Shown here piece by piece: positions 8,297 through 16,074 of a stretch of DNA of 64,000 bases. The position numbers and the translations under genes were made by a program. Within the stretch, counting starts at the first letter, position 1. Each line of letters begins with the position of its first letter. The stretch spans positions 430,769-494,768 of the forward strand of contig CAVYZH010000011.1 of the NCBI GenBank assembly GCA_963772975.1, given 5' to 3'. The DNA is from AC-32 sp963772975. GTDB lineage: Bacteria > Actinomycetota > Thermoleophilia > Gaiellales > Gaiellaceae. The notes below the pieces were generated by a model, which was not told the origin of the DNA, did no database searches, and saw only the letters and a list, made by a program, of their open reading frames with translations.

Positions 8297-8427
8297 TCGC
8301 GACCTGTTCCGCCGCCGAGGCCGGCGATCCTCGCCCGGGCGGCCGAACACGCTACGCCGGTCGTCGATTACGTTGTTCCCAGGCAGCTGGGCTGATCTCC
8401 ACCGACCGACGGGCTTGGAGGTGCGTG
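8297..8427. other. Intergenic region, no gene seen
   Basis: Only the Nudix ribosome-binding site (GGAGGT at 8417-8422) is apparent. Confidence 0.5.
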
Positions 8428-8916
8428 ATGACGACCGACAAATCAGGGCGCACGAGTGCCGGCATCCTGCTTTGGCGCAGCCGGAAGGGGCGCTTGGAGG
8501 TGCTCCTCGCCCATCAAGGCGGACCCTTCTGGGTCAAGAAGGACATCGGGCATTGGACGATCCCAAAGGGCGAGGTTGAGCCCGGCGAGGAGTTCGTGGC
8601 GGTGGCTCGGCGAGAGTTTGCAGAAGAAACTGGACACCAAGTCCCAAACCACCCGCTCATCGACCTCGGGCAGATCACACAGAAGTCGGGCAAGCTCGTG
8701 CTCGGGTGGGGAGTTGAGGGAGACCTCGACCCTTCGACCGCTTCGAGCAACACCTACGACATGGAGTGGCCACCGCATTCAGGCACCGTCCAGACCTTCC
8801 CCGAGATCGACCGCGTTGAATGGTTCGATCTCGATGAGGCACACCGAAGGCTGAAGGCAGCGCAGGTTCCCTTCCTAGATCGGCTTCAGGCAACCCTCGC
8901 ATCCGACAGCACTTGA
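8428..8916 (+). CDS. Nudix hydrolase
   Basis: ATG at 8428 is preferred over the GTG three bases earlier because GGAGGT ends six bases upstream. The 162-residue protein has a complete Nudix box (GEVEPGEEFVAVARREFAEE followed by TGH), which binds the metal and hydrolyses nucleoside diphosphates linked to another group. The preceding strands (SAGILLWRSRKGRLEVLLAH and HWTIPKG) are also typical. The WPPHSG and FPEIDRVEWFDLDEA segments are characteristic of the subgroup often annotated as bis(5'-nucleosyl)-tetraphosphatase-like. The exact substrate is unknown. Confidence 0.88.
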   Translation: MTTDKSGRTSAGILLWRSRKGRLEVLLAHQGGPFWVKKDIGHWTIPKGEVEPGEEFVAVARREFAEETGHQVPNHPLIDLGQITQKSGKLVLGWGVEGDLDPSTASSNTYDMEWPPHSGTVQTFPEIDRVEWFDLDEAHRRLKAAQVPFLDRLQATLASDST

Positions 8917-9035
8917 CCGCTCTCAGCGCACCCAAGGACTCGCACGGGCGGAACGACGATCGCCCGTCGTGTCCCTTGCGGTTTGCGCGTGAGTTGCCAG
9001 CGGTGGCCGCGCAGGTTCTCAACTGAGCTAGCGAG

Positions 9036-9149
9036 TCAGGCCCCCGATACTTCGCGGCATTTCTGCTCGGCCTCGGCCAGCGTGAGCCGAAGCATAAGCT
9101 GGGGGTTGTAACGGGCGCGTTGGCGACGACGCGCCATCAGTCGGCCCAC
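9036..9149 (-). CDS. Possible small basic protein
   Basis: A 37-codon frame from a GTG encodes MGRLMARRRQRARYNPQLML followed by RLTLAEAEQKCREVSGA. The second half is protein-like (amphipathic helix), but there is no clear ribosome-binding site. It is the only coding candidate in the 307-base gap between the Nudix and DUF1269-like genes. It may be the end of a decayed gene. Confidence 0.22.
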   Translation of the reverse strand: MGRLMARRRQRARYNPQLMLRLTLAEAEQKCREVSGA

Positions 9150-9223
9150 CTTCGCCTCGCGCTGAGCAGGTTTCGGACCGACGACGGTGGGTGAGATTGG
9201 ATCGATCAGCGAAAGGAGGACCC

Positions 9224-9631
9224 GTGGCTGACAACTCAGTCGCCTACGTCGCCGTCTACGACGACGTGAACTCGGCCTTGGCCGACCTCGACGTGCTCGG
9301 GGACCTGCACGACGACGAGCTGATCGGCAAGTACGACGCAGCGGTGATCGACCAAGATGAGGGCAAGCCCCACATCGTGAAGCGAGTCGATCACCCCCGC
9401 ATCAACGTCCTGCCAGAGCTTGTCGGGACAGGCGCGCTGCCGCGCGGCCAGCTCCGCGACGCGGCGAAGGAACTCGATCCTGGCGAGGCCGCTCTGCTCG
9501 TGGTGGGCGAGCCGACCCTCGAGAAGGGATTCGACAAGGCGGTCACGCGGGCGAACAAGGTGGCCAAGGAGTCGTACGACGCCTCGGCCGACCAACTCGC
9601 CGATGACCTGATCAAAGCGGCGAAGAGCTAA
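9224..9631 (+). CDS. DUF1269-like conserved hypothetical protein
   Basis: GTG at 9224 follows the strong site AAAGGAGG. The 135-residue soluble protein begins with a ferredoxin-like strand segment (AYVAVYDDVNSALADLDVLG), then LHDDELIGKYDAAVIDQDEG and KPHIVKRVDHPR, and ends with helices carrying VVGEPTLEKGFDKAVTRA. This is the pattern of small DUF1269-type proteins found in actinobacteria. No function is established. A strong hairpin that could act as a terminator follows at 9651. Confidence 0.75.
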   Translation: MADNSVAYVAVYDDVNSALADLDVLGDLHDDELIGKYDAAVIDQDEGKPHIVKRVDHPRINVLPELVGTGALPRGQLRDAAKELDPGEAALLVVGEPTLEKGFDKAVTRANKVAKESYDASADQLADDLIKAAKS

Positions 9632-9650
9632 AGAGGCTCAGCGCCGCCAA

Positions 9651-9683
9651 GCGGCCGCCGTCCCGGCGAGGGTCGGCGGCCGC
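9651..9683 (+). terminator. GC-rich hairpin after the DUF1269-like gene
   Basis: GCGGCCGCCG (9651-9660) and CGGCGGCCGC (9674-9683) form a perfect 10-base stem with a 13-base loop. No T run follows. Confidence 0.5.
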
Positions 9684-9711
9684 GCCCTCGGCCGCAGCGG
9701 CCACCGACGAC

Positions 9712-9921
9712 ATGCGCGTGAGTCAGTCGACATACATCGCGTTCCGAGACGGCCGCTACGCGCACTGTCCCCAGGGTCCCAAGCTCGGTGACAAGACACG
9801 CTGGGACATCAATCACGGCGGCCCCGAGACCCGACGCTCTTCGCGCTCTATCAGTCAGTCCGTCTGGACGTTCACGCGAAGGTTCCGCGCAAGTTGGGTG
9901 AGGCTCGGGAGGGAGCACTGA
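9712..9921 (+). CDS. Possible small hypothetical protein
   Basis: A 69-codon ATG frame encodes RVSQSTYIAFRDGRYAHCPQ and LGDKTRWDINHGGPETRRSS and ends in a basic tail. The first half looks protein-like, the tail less so. There is no obvious ribosome-binding site. It is the only candidate in the 330-base gap before hutF, and I do not recognise a family. Confidence 0.3.
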   Translation: MRVSQSTYIAFRDGRYAHCPQGPKLGDKTRWDINHGGPETRRSSRSISQSVWTFTRRFRASWVRLGREH

Positions 9922-9962
9922 TGAGGAAGATCCTCCGCCGCCTTCCGTTGTAAGGACCGAAC

Positions 9963-10964
9963 TCAGGCGAACACGTCCGCTGCGCAGCCGAAGACGAGGC
10001 CGGCGTGGACGTCCTCGACCCCAGCCAGCGAGGGGTGCTCGAGGTTGACGCCGACGTCGGGCCAACTCTCGAGGCCAAGCGCCGCGGCTCCTTCGTCGGA
10101 GCCGAACCAGAGGAGGGACGGGACCGAGACGATGTTGCGCCTACCCGCGCTCCGGCGCGCGATCCCCTCCAGCTCGCGCAGCTCCTCGAGCGGATCGATG
10201 CGCACGTTCGAATCCGAGCCGATGCAGATCCCGATGCCGCGCTCGCAGAGCTCCTGCACCGGGGCAAAGCCGTCGCCCAAGTTGGCCTCGGTCGTTGGGC
10301 AGATGCAGACCCGGGTTCCTGTCTCCGCGAGCAGATCGAGCTCCCTCGCGTCGGCATGCGTCGCGTGGACGACCGTCGTGTGCGGGCCGAGGCAGCCGGT
10401 CTCCGCCAGCAGCTCGACCGGGCGCAGCCCGTGCTCCGCGAGGCACTCCTCGATCTCGCGCGGCTGCTCGTCGGCGTGCACGTGCAGCGGCAGGCCCTCG
10501 GCGGCCGCGTACCGCCCGAGCTCCTCGAGCCAGTCGCGCGGGCAGGCGCGGACGGAGTGGGGGGCGAGTCCGACCCGCAAGCCGGCCGCCCGCAGCTCCT
10601 CGAGCTGCGAGAGATAGTCGGCGGCCGACGCCTGCCGGAAGCGCTCGATCCCCCCGCGCCCGTAGGCGGCGAGCAGCAGGACGAACTCGATGCCCGCCTC
10701 GGCCGCGGCCTCGACTGCCGCGCGCGCCTCGCCCGGTCCGAGGTAGTGGAACTCGCCAACCGCCGTGTACCCGGCCTGGACCATCTCCCGGTAGACCTGG
10801 ACGTAGCCGGTGCGCACCTGCTCGACAGTCACCGACCCCGCGAGCTCGAGCATCGCGTCGCGCCAGCCCCAGAAGTCGTCGCCCTCGGTCCGGCCCCGCA
10901 GCGCGCGCTGGAACGTGTGCGAGTGCGCGTTCACGAAGCCCGGCAGGGAGAGGGTCGCCGCCAC
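9963..10964 (-). CDS. hutF: Formimidoylglutamate deiminase (amidohydrolase superfamily)
   Basis: This metal-dependent amidohydrolase would remove ammonia from N-formimidoyl-L-glutamate in histidine degradation. The N-terminal GFVNAHSHTFQRALRGRT, with the HxH metal pair and the QRALRG signature, is characteristic of HutF; further metal ligands are in LPLHVHADEQ, HTTVVHATH and GSDSNVRIDP. The protein is 333 residues, shorter than usual (about 450), because the non-catalytic N-terminal strand domain upstream of the HSH motif is nearly absent. The start is at the edge of the intergenic gap shared with divergent pgsA. Another aminohydrolase of the same family is possible. Confidence 0.75.
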   Translation of the reverse strand: MAATLSLPGFVNAHSHTFQRALRGRTEGDDFWGWRDAMLELAGSVTVEQVRTGYVQVYREMVQAGYTAVGEFHYLGPGEARAAVEAAAEAGIEFVLLLAAYGRGGIERFRQASAADYLSQLEELRAAGLRVGLAPHSVRACPRDWLEELGRYAAAEGLPLHVHADEQPREIEECLAEHGLRPVELLAETGCLGPHTTVVHATHADARELDLLAETGTRVCICPTTEANLGDGFAPVQELCERGIGICIGSDSNVRIDPLEELRELEGIARRSAGRRNIVSVPSLLWFGSDEGAAALGLESWPDVGVNLEHPSLAGVEDVHAGLVFGCAADVFA

Positions 10965-10981
10965 CCCCGTATCCTTCCAGC

Positions 10982-11530
10982 GTGGCCACTCGCGCGGTTC
11001 CCGCTCCGGTAGCGCAGATCCCGAACGCGCTGACGATCGTGCGGCTGGCGCTGATCCCGGTCTTCGTCGTGCTCCTGCTCAACGCAGAGGGCGGCCACAG
11101 CTGGGCGGCGGCGATCGTCTTCGGCGTCGCCGGCGTGACCGACCAGATCGACGGTTGGCTGGCGCGGCGCTGGCGGGTCGAGTCGAGCTTCGGCAAGATC
11201 GCCGACCCGCTGGCCGACCGGTTGATGATCGATGCCGCGGTGATCCTGCTCTGGCACGCCGACCGGCTGCCCTGGATCGCCCTCGCGATCCCCGCGCGTG
11301 ACGTGGCGCTCGTCGCTGGGTACAAGCTCGTCGTGGGCCGTGGCTACGACTTCGCCGTCAACCTCGCCGGCAAGGCGGCGACGTGGCTGCTGTACGCGTC
11401 GCTCGCCTTCATCATGGTCACCCGCGAGGGCACCGACTGGCCGCTGTTGATCTTCTGGGCAGGCGTGATCCTGGCGGCGGTCTCGCTGGCCGGTTACCTG
11501 CTGAAGGCGAGGCGGGAGGTGGCGACGTGA
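10982..11530 (+). CDS. pgsA: CDP-alcohol phosphatidyltransferase (phosphatidylglycerophosphate synthase type)
   Basis: This membrane enzyme transfers a phosphatidyl group from CDP-diacylglycerol, here most likely to glycerol 3-phosphate. The family signature is complete: D-x2-DG-x2-AR-x8-G-x3-D-x3-D, visible as TDQIDGWLARRW and FGKIADPLADR. The N-terminal PNALTIVRLALIPVF is typical of PgsA. The 182-residue protein starts at GTG 10982, 17 bases from divergent hutF. Its stop overlaps the start of the pyrophosphorylase gene (GTGA), beginning a six-gene operon that ends with apt. In many actinobacteria pgsA is near cinA/recA, but here it is elsewhere. Confidence 0.88.
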   Translation: MATRAVPAPVAQIPNALTIVRLALIPVFVVLLLNAEGGHSWAAAIVFGVAGVTDQIDGWLARRWRVESSFGKIADPLADRLMIDAAVILLWHADRLPWIALAIPARDVALVAGYKLVVGRGYDFAVNLAGKAATWLLYASLAFIMVTREGTDWPLLIFWAGVILAAVSLAGYLLKARREVAT

Positions 11531-14049
11531 AGGCCGTCGTGATGGCCGGCGGCGAGGGCACCCGCCTCCGCCCGCTGACCTCGAACCAGCCGAAGCCGAT
11601 GGTGCCGATCGTCGGCAAGCCGTGCATGGAGCACATCCTCGAGCTGCTGCGCAAGCACGGGCTCGAGGATGTGATCGTGACCGTCGCCTTCATGCCGCAG
11701 GCGATCCGCGGCTACTTCGGAGGCGGCGAGAGCCTGGGCCTGAACATCGAGTACTCGGTCGAAGAGTCGCCACTCGGCACCGCGGGCTCGGTGCGGCTGG
11801 CCAGCGACCGGCTCGACGAGACCTTCCTCGTCATCTCCGGCGACGCGCTCTGCGACGTCGACCTGACCGAGCTGATCGACACCCACAAGGAGAAGGGCGC
11901 CGCGGTCACGATCGGCCTCAAGTCGGTCGCGAACCCGCTCGAGTTCGGGATCGTGGTCACCGACGAGGACGGGCGGGTCGAGCGTTTCCTGGAGAAGCCC
12001 TCGTGGAGCCAGGTCTTCTCGGACACGATCAACACCGGCATCTACGTGCTCGAGCCAGAGGCGCTGCGCCACGTGCCCGCCGACGGCCCGTACGACTTCT
12101 CGAAGGAGCTGTTCCCGCTGCTGCTGGAGATGGGCCGGCCGCTCTACGGGCACGTGCTCGACGGCTACTGGCAGGACATCGGCAACCTCGACCAGTTCCG
12201 GCAGGCGAACTTCGACGCGCTGGACGAGCGCGTGCAGCTGAACATCGCCGGCATCCGCCTGCGCGGGAACATCTGGCTGGGGGAGGGGGTGGAGGTCGAC
12301 GACCTGGACGCGATCGAGGGCCCGGCCTACCTCGGCAACTACTGCCGCGTGGCGCCCGACGCCTCGGTTGGCGCCTATTCGGTGCTCGGCTCCAGCGTGA
12401 CGCTGCTCGAGCGGGCTCGGACCGAGCGCTCCGTGATCGACGCGGCGACGCATATCGGCCGCAGCGCCCGCATCGAGGGTGCCGTGGTCGGGCGGGCATG
12501 CGACATCCGTGCCCACGCGCACGTCCACGAAGGCGCGGCGATCGGCGACGAGGTCACCCTCGGCGCCCAGAGCGCGGTGCTGCCGCAGGTACGGATCTAC
12601 CCGTACAAGGAGGTCGAGACCGGCGCGCAGATCCACGAGAGCCTGATCTGGGAGTCCCATGTCTCCTCGAACCTCTTCGGCAAGGAGGGCGTCTCCGGGC
12701 TCGTGAACGTCGACCTGACGCCCGAGACGGCGGTGCGCCTGGCCGCGGCGCTCGGGACGGCGCTCAAGCGCGGCGGGCGTGTGGTCGCGAGCCGCGAGTC
12801 CCCCGCCGCCTGCCGGATGATCAAACGCGCGATGATCTCGGGCCTCAACTCGACCGGCGTCAACGTCGCCGACCTGCGCGTGCTCCCGGCCTCGGTCAGC
12901 CGCCACCTGCTGAAGAGCGAGGGCTACGACGCCGGCTTCCACATCGGCGTCAGCTACAGCGACCCGGAGGTGCTCGAGATCCGCTTCTACGAGCAGCCCG
13001 GGATCCAGCTCACCGCCGCGCTGCAGAAGGAGATCGAGAAGCACTACACCCGGTTCGAGTTCCGGCGAGCGGCCTTCAACGAGGTCGGCTCGGTCACCTA
13101 CCCGGCGCGCGTGCGCGAGAGCTACGCGCAGGACCTGCTTTCCGGCCTCGACGTGGAGGCGATCCGCGCCCGCGGCTTCCGGCTCGTGGTCGACTACGGC
13201 TACTCGGCCACTTCGTACGTGCTCCCGCTGCTGATCGGGCCGCTCGGCGTCGAGGCGGTCTCGGCGCACGGCTTCTCCGCGGACACCAGCGAGCCGCCAA
13301 CGGGCCTGCGCGAGGCGGTCGGCCAGGCGAAGCGACTCGTCTCGGCGATCGGCGCCGACCTCGGCGTCGTCTTCGACCGCGCCGGCGAGCGGATCTTCCT
13401 GATCGACGAGCGGGCACGAGAGATCCCGGTCGAGCAGGCCCTGCTGCTCTACCTGCGCCTAATGGGCTCCGAGGGGCGCCAGGGCAAGCTCGCCTTCCCG
13501 ATCACGGTCACGAGCCACGTCGACGACCTGGTCGAGGGCAGCGAACTCGAGGTGATCCGGACGCCCGCCTCGCTGGCCGAGCTGACGAAGGCCGCGGCCC
13601 GCGACGGCGTCATCTTCGCTGGCGCCGTCGGCGGGGGCTACGTCTTCCCGGAGTTCCTGCCGGCCTACGACGCGGTGGCGAGCCTCTGCAAGCTGCTCGA
13701 GCTGCTGGCGCCGGTCGACCGGCCGTTGTCGGAGCTCGTCGCGGAGCTACCGGCGAGCACGCTCGTCCACCGGCAGGTGCCGTGCCCCTGGTCGCTGAAG
13801 GGAACGGTGATGCGGGTGCTGACGGAGCGGTTGCGCGACCGCGAAGTCGATCTCTTGGACGGGATCAAGGTCTTCGACGAACGCGGCTGGGCGCAGCTCC
13901 TGCCCGATCCAGACGAACCGCTCGTCCACATCTACGCCGAAGGTGCGACGGAGGAGGTCTCCGTGGAGCTGGAGGACGAGCTGCGCGCTCTCGTCGAGGA
14001 GATCATGGAGGCCGAGGGAGCCAGCACCACCGCCCGAGCCTCAAGCTAA
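11527..14049 (+). CDS. GDP-mannose pyrophosphorylase fused to a degenerate phosphomannomutase
   Basis: This 840-residue two-enzyme fusion starts at GTG 11527. Residues 1 to about 235 form a nucleotidyltransferase (MKAVVMAGGEGTRLRPLT, then KPMVPIVGKP, and NTGIYVLEPEAL), and about 250-370 a left-handed beta-helix of hexapeptide repeats. From about 385 on there is an alpha-D-phosphohexomutase fold with the phosphoserine loop as VASRESPAACRMIKRA. The metal loop, normally DxDxDR, reads VVFDRAGERIF, keeping only the first Asp, and the sugar-binding GEMSGH loop reads GGGYVFPEF. The pyrophosphorylase half is probably active and the mutase half is probably impaired or altered. The product would feed mannosylation of lipids or glycoproteins. 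Confidence 0.85.
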   Translation: MKAVVMAGGEGTRLRPLTSNQPKPMVPIVGKPCMEHILELLRKHGLEDVIVTVAFMPQAIRGYFGGGESLGLNIEYSVEESPLGTAGSVRLASDRLDETFLVISGDALCDVDLTELIDTHKEKGAAVTIGLKSVANPLEFGIVVTDEDGRVERFLEKPSWSQVFSDTINTGIYVLEPEALRHVPADGPYDFSKELFPLLLEMGRPLYGHVLDGYWQDIGNLDQFRQANFDALDERVQLNIAGIRLRGNIWLGEGVEVDDLDAIEGPAYLGNYCRVAPDASVGAYSVLGSSVTLLERARTERSVIDAATHIGRSARIEGAVVGRACDIRAHAHVHEGAAIGDEVTLGAQSAVLPQVRIYPYKEVETGAQIHESLIWESHVSSNLFGKEGVSGLVNVDLTPETAVRLAAALGTALKRGGRVVASRESPAACRMIKRAMISGLNSTGVNVADLRVLPASVSRHLLKSEGYDAGFHIGVSYSDPEVLEIRFYEQPGIQLTAALQKEIEKHYTRFEFRRAAFNEVGSVTYPARVRESYAQDLLSGLDVEAIRARGFRLVVDYGYSATSYVLPLLIGPLGVEAVSAHGFSADTSEPPTGLREAVGQAKRLVSAIGADLGVVFDRAGERIFLIDERAREIPVEQALLLYLRLMGSEGRQGKLAFPITVTSHVDDLVEGSELEVIRTPASLAELTKAAARDGVIFAGAVGGGYVFPEFLPAYDAVASLCKLLELLAPVDRPLSELVAELPASTLVHRQVPCPWSLKGTVMRVLTERLRDREVDLLDGIKVFDERGWAQLLPDPDEPLVHIYAEGATEEVSVELEDELRALVEEIMEAEGASTTARASS

Positions 14050-14113
14050 GGTTGACCCTTCGGGCGCCTTCTGCTTGACTAGGAGCGCTCCCGCCAGCGG
14101 ACGAAAGGCTCAC

Positions 14114-14362
14114 GTGGAACCGTTTCCGGATCTCGGCTCGCTCGCAGATGCCGACCTCAAGCAGCTGATCGACCAGCTGACGAAGGAAGAGCTCGAAGTT
14201 TCGTACCGACGGCGCATCCTGCACGGGAGGATCGACCTGCTGCGCGCCGAGCTCCAGGCACGACTGCAGAAGACCGGGGGGAAGAGCGTGCTCGAAGACG
14301 TCGACGTCGACAAGCTCGCAGCCATCCTCGCCGGCAAGGCAGCCCCGCCGGACGAGGGGTAG
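14114..14362 (+). CDS. rsiG: RsiG-like anti-sigma/c-di-GMP-binding protein
   Basis: This 82-residue helical protein starts at GTG 14114. Residues EELEVSYRRRILHGRIDLLR match the c-di-GMP signature of the anti-sigma factor RsiG, E-x3-S-x2-R-x3-Q-x3-D, except that His replaces Gln. RsiG holds the sigma factor WhiG when c-di-GMP is bound. Streptomyces RsiG has two copies of the motif, while the homologue of the deep-branching actinobacterium Rubrobacter has one and works as a homodimer; this protein has one copy. It lies directly before the FHA gene (stop TAG, then ATG). No WhiG-type sigma factor is evident in the window. The name is by motif only. Confidence 0.7.
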   Translation: MEPFPDLGSLADADLKQLIDQLTKEELEVSYRRRILHGRIDLLRAELQARLQKTGGKSVLEDVDVDKLAAILAGKAAPPDEG

Positions 14363-14830
14363 ATGAGTCACATCTACTGCCCGGAGTGCGGGTTCCAGAA
14401 CCCGGAGGCCGCCAACTTCTGCTCCCGTTGCGGCGCAGCCCTCGTCAGGGACGAGCCCGGCTCCGAGACGACGATGAGCTACACGCCCGAGGAGGGTGAG
14501 GAGGAAGGCGCGCTCACGCTGGAGGAGCTCGGCGCCGAAGGCCCGGCGCTGGTCATCCGCTCCGGCGGCGGCCGCTCGGGGGAGCATTTCGTCCCGAACG
14601 GCGAGCGCACCACGATCGGCCGCTCCCCGGACTGCGACGTGTTCCTCGACGATGTGACCGTCTCGCGCAAGCACGCCGTGCTCGTGCAGAAGGACGACGC
14701 GTTCTTCATCGAGGACCAGGGCAGCCTGAACGGCACCTTCCTCAACCGCAAGCGCATCGAGTCGGGCCGGCTGGAGAACGGCGACGAGCTCCAAATCGGC
14801 AAGTACAAACTCAGCTTTCTCGAGAAATGA
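14363..14830 (+). CDS. Zinc-ribbon FHA-domain protein, GarA-like
   Basis: A phosphopeptide-binding signalling protein of 155 residues. A zinc ribbon uses Cys 6, 9, 20 and 23, then comes an acidic linker with SETTMSY (residues 34-40), then an FHA domain (about 77-153) with TTIGRSPDCDVFLDDVTVSR, KHAVL and GSLNGTFLN, which contain the phosphothreonine-binding Arg, Ser and Asn. Mycobacterial GarA has an N-terminal ETT phosphorylation site that folds back on its own FHA domain and regulates glutamate metabolism; the same layout is visible here. The next gene is a MerR regulator, as in Mycobacterium (GarA next to the Rv1828/FtsR-type gene). Kinase control is inferred. Confidence 0.85.
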   Translation: MSHIYCPECGFQNPEAANFCSRCGAALVRDEPGSETTMSYTPEEGEEEGALTLEELGAEGPALVIRSGGGRSGEHFVPNGERTTIGRSPDCDVFLDDVTVSRKHAVLVQKDDAFFIEDQGSLNGTFLNRKRIESGRLENGDELQIGKYKLSFLEK

Positions 14831-15525
14831 GCACCGCCGTGGCGACAACCGAGCGCTCGCGGCTGCTCACGATCGGGACGGTCTGCCGCCGGCTGCAGGC
14901 CGAGTTCCCCGACATCTCGATCTCGAAGATCCGCTACCTGGAGGACCAGGGCCTGCTCGCCCCGCGCCGGACCCAGAGCGGCTACCGCCTCTTCAGCGAG
15001 GACGACGTCGAGCGGCTGGAGACGATCCTGCGCCTGCAGCGCGACGAGTTCCTGCCGCTGCGCGTGATCCGACAGGAGCTCGCCTCGCCGTCGGGTGCCG
15101 GCAAGGAGCGCCGGCGCCGTCGCGCGGTCGGCCTCGCCGACCCGGACGATGAGCTCGATCTCGGCGAGCTCTGCGAGCGCGCGGCGATCACGTCCGAGCT
15201 GGCGCGCGAGCTGGAGGAGTTCGGGCTTTTGCAGCCGCGCCGCGAGGGCGGCGAGAAGCTCTATCCCGCCGGAGATGTCGAGATTGCGGTCGCGTGCTCG
15301 AAACTGGCGCGCTTCGGGATCTCGGCGCGCCACCTACGCACGTTCCGCACGGCGGCCGACCGCGAGGCCGGCCTGCTCGAGCAGGTAGTCGCGCCGGCGC
15401 TGCGCTCGCGGAACGCCGAGCGCCGCGATGCTGCCGTCCAGCAACTGCAGACCCTCGCGGAGGTCGCGCAGGAGCTCTCGCAGCTGCTTTTCTGGCGCGA
15501 CCTGCGGCACGTCGCCGGCCACTGA
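14827..15525 (+). CDS. ftsR: MerR-family transcriptional regulator, FtsR-like
   Basis: The start ATG overlaps the FHA stop. Residues about 14-80 form a MerR winged helix (LLTIGTVCRRLQAEFPDISI, KIRYLEDQGLLAPRRTQSGY, RLFSEDDVERL). The C-terminal part has a second helix-rich region with ELEEFGLLQPRREGGEKLYP and a coiled dimerisation tail instead of an effector-binding cysteine motif. This architecture and the position next to a GarA-like gene match the mycobacterial/corynebacterial regulator of ftsZ expression. It is 232 residues long. The target is inferred from synteny only. Confidence 0.8.
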   Translation: MSTAVATTERSRLLTIGTVCRRLQAEFPDISISKIRYLEDQGLLAPRRTQSGYRLFSEDDVERLETILRLQRDEFLPLRVIRQELASPSGAGKERRRRRAVGLADPDDELDLGELCERAAITSELARELEEFGLLQPRREGGEKLYPAGDVEIAVACSKLARFGISARHLRTFRTAADREAGLLEQVVAPALRSRNAERRDAAVQQLQTLAEVAQELSQLLFWRDLRHVAGH

Positions 15526-16046
15526 TGGGGGTCGACGACCTGAAGGCCAAGATCCGCGACGTCCCGGACTTCCCGGAGCCCGGGATCGTCTTCAAGGACA
15601 TCATGCCGCTGCTCGCCGATCCAGCGTCGCTGAACGAGACGGTGGAGCTGCTGGCGGAGTGGGTCGAGCCCCGCAAGCCGGACGTGATCCTCGGCGCGGA
15701 GGCGCGAGGGTTCATCCTCGGCGCCGCCCTCGCCTACAAGCTCGGCTGCGGGTTCGTCGCCGCGCGCCGGCCCGGAAAGCTGCCGTGGAAGACCGTGAGC
15801 GCCACGTATGCGCTCGAGTACGGCGAGAACTCGCTCGAGCTCCACGCCGACGCGATCGCCCACGGCCAGCGCGTGCTCGTGCACGACGACGTGCTCGCCA
15901 CGGGCGGCACCGCGAAGGCGATCTGCGACCTCGCCGCGCAGCTCGGCGGCGAGATCGTCGGCGTGTCGTTCGTGATCGAGCTGGACTTCCTCGAGGGACG
16001 GAAGCAGCTCGAGGACTACGAGGTCCAGTCGCTGATTCACTACTAG
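15525..16046 (+). CDS. apt: Adenine phosphoribosyltransferase
   Basis: A purine salvage enzyme that joins adenine and PRPP to AMP. The 173-residue protein begins MGVDDLKAKIRDVPDFPEPG, followed by IVFKDIMPLL typical of Apt. The PRPP-binding loop is VLVHDDVLATGGTAKA, and the flexible loop with RRPGKLPWKTVSATYALEYG closes the site. The ATG overlaps the stop of the MerR gene (TGATG). It is the last gene of the pgsA operon; apt after a MerR/FHA pair is not functionally explained. Confidence 0.95.
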   Translation: MGVDDLKAKIRDVPDFPEPGIVFKDIMPLLADPASLNETVELLAEWVEPRKPDVILGAEARGFILGAALAYKLGCGFVAARRPGKLPWKTVSATYALEYGENSLELHADAIAHGQRVLVHDDVLATGGTAKAICDLAAQLGGEIVGVSFVIELDFLEGRKQLEDYEVQSLIHY

Positions 16047-16074
16047 CGTCCGAGGTGCCGATTACAACGGGGTG

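Noticed and set aside
6538..8300. Prophage or integrative element at tRNA-Pro
   Set aside because: There is no integrase, no phage gene and no repeat of the tRNA 3' end that I can find; only gene remnants are present.
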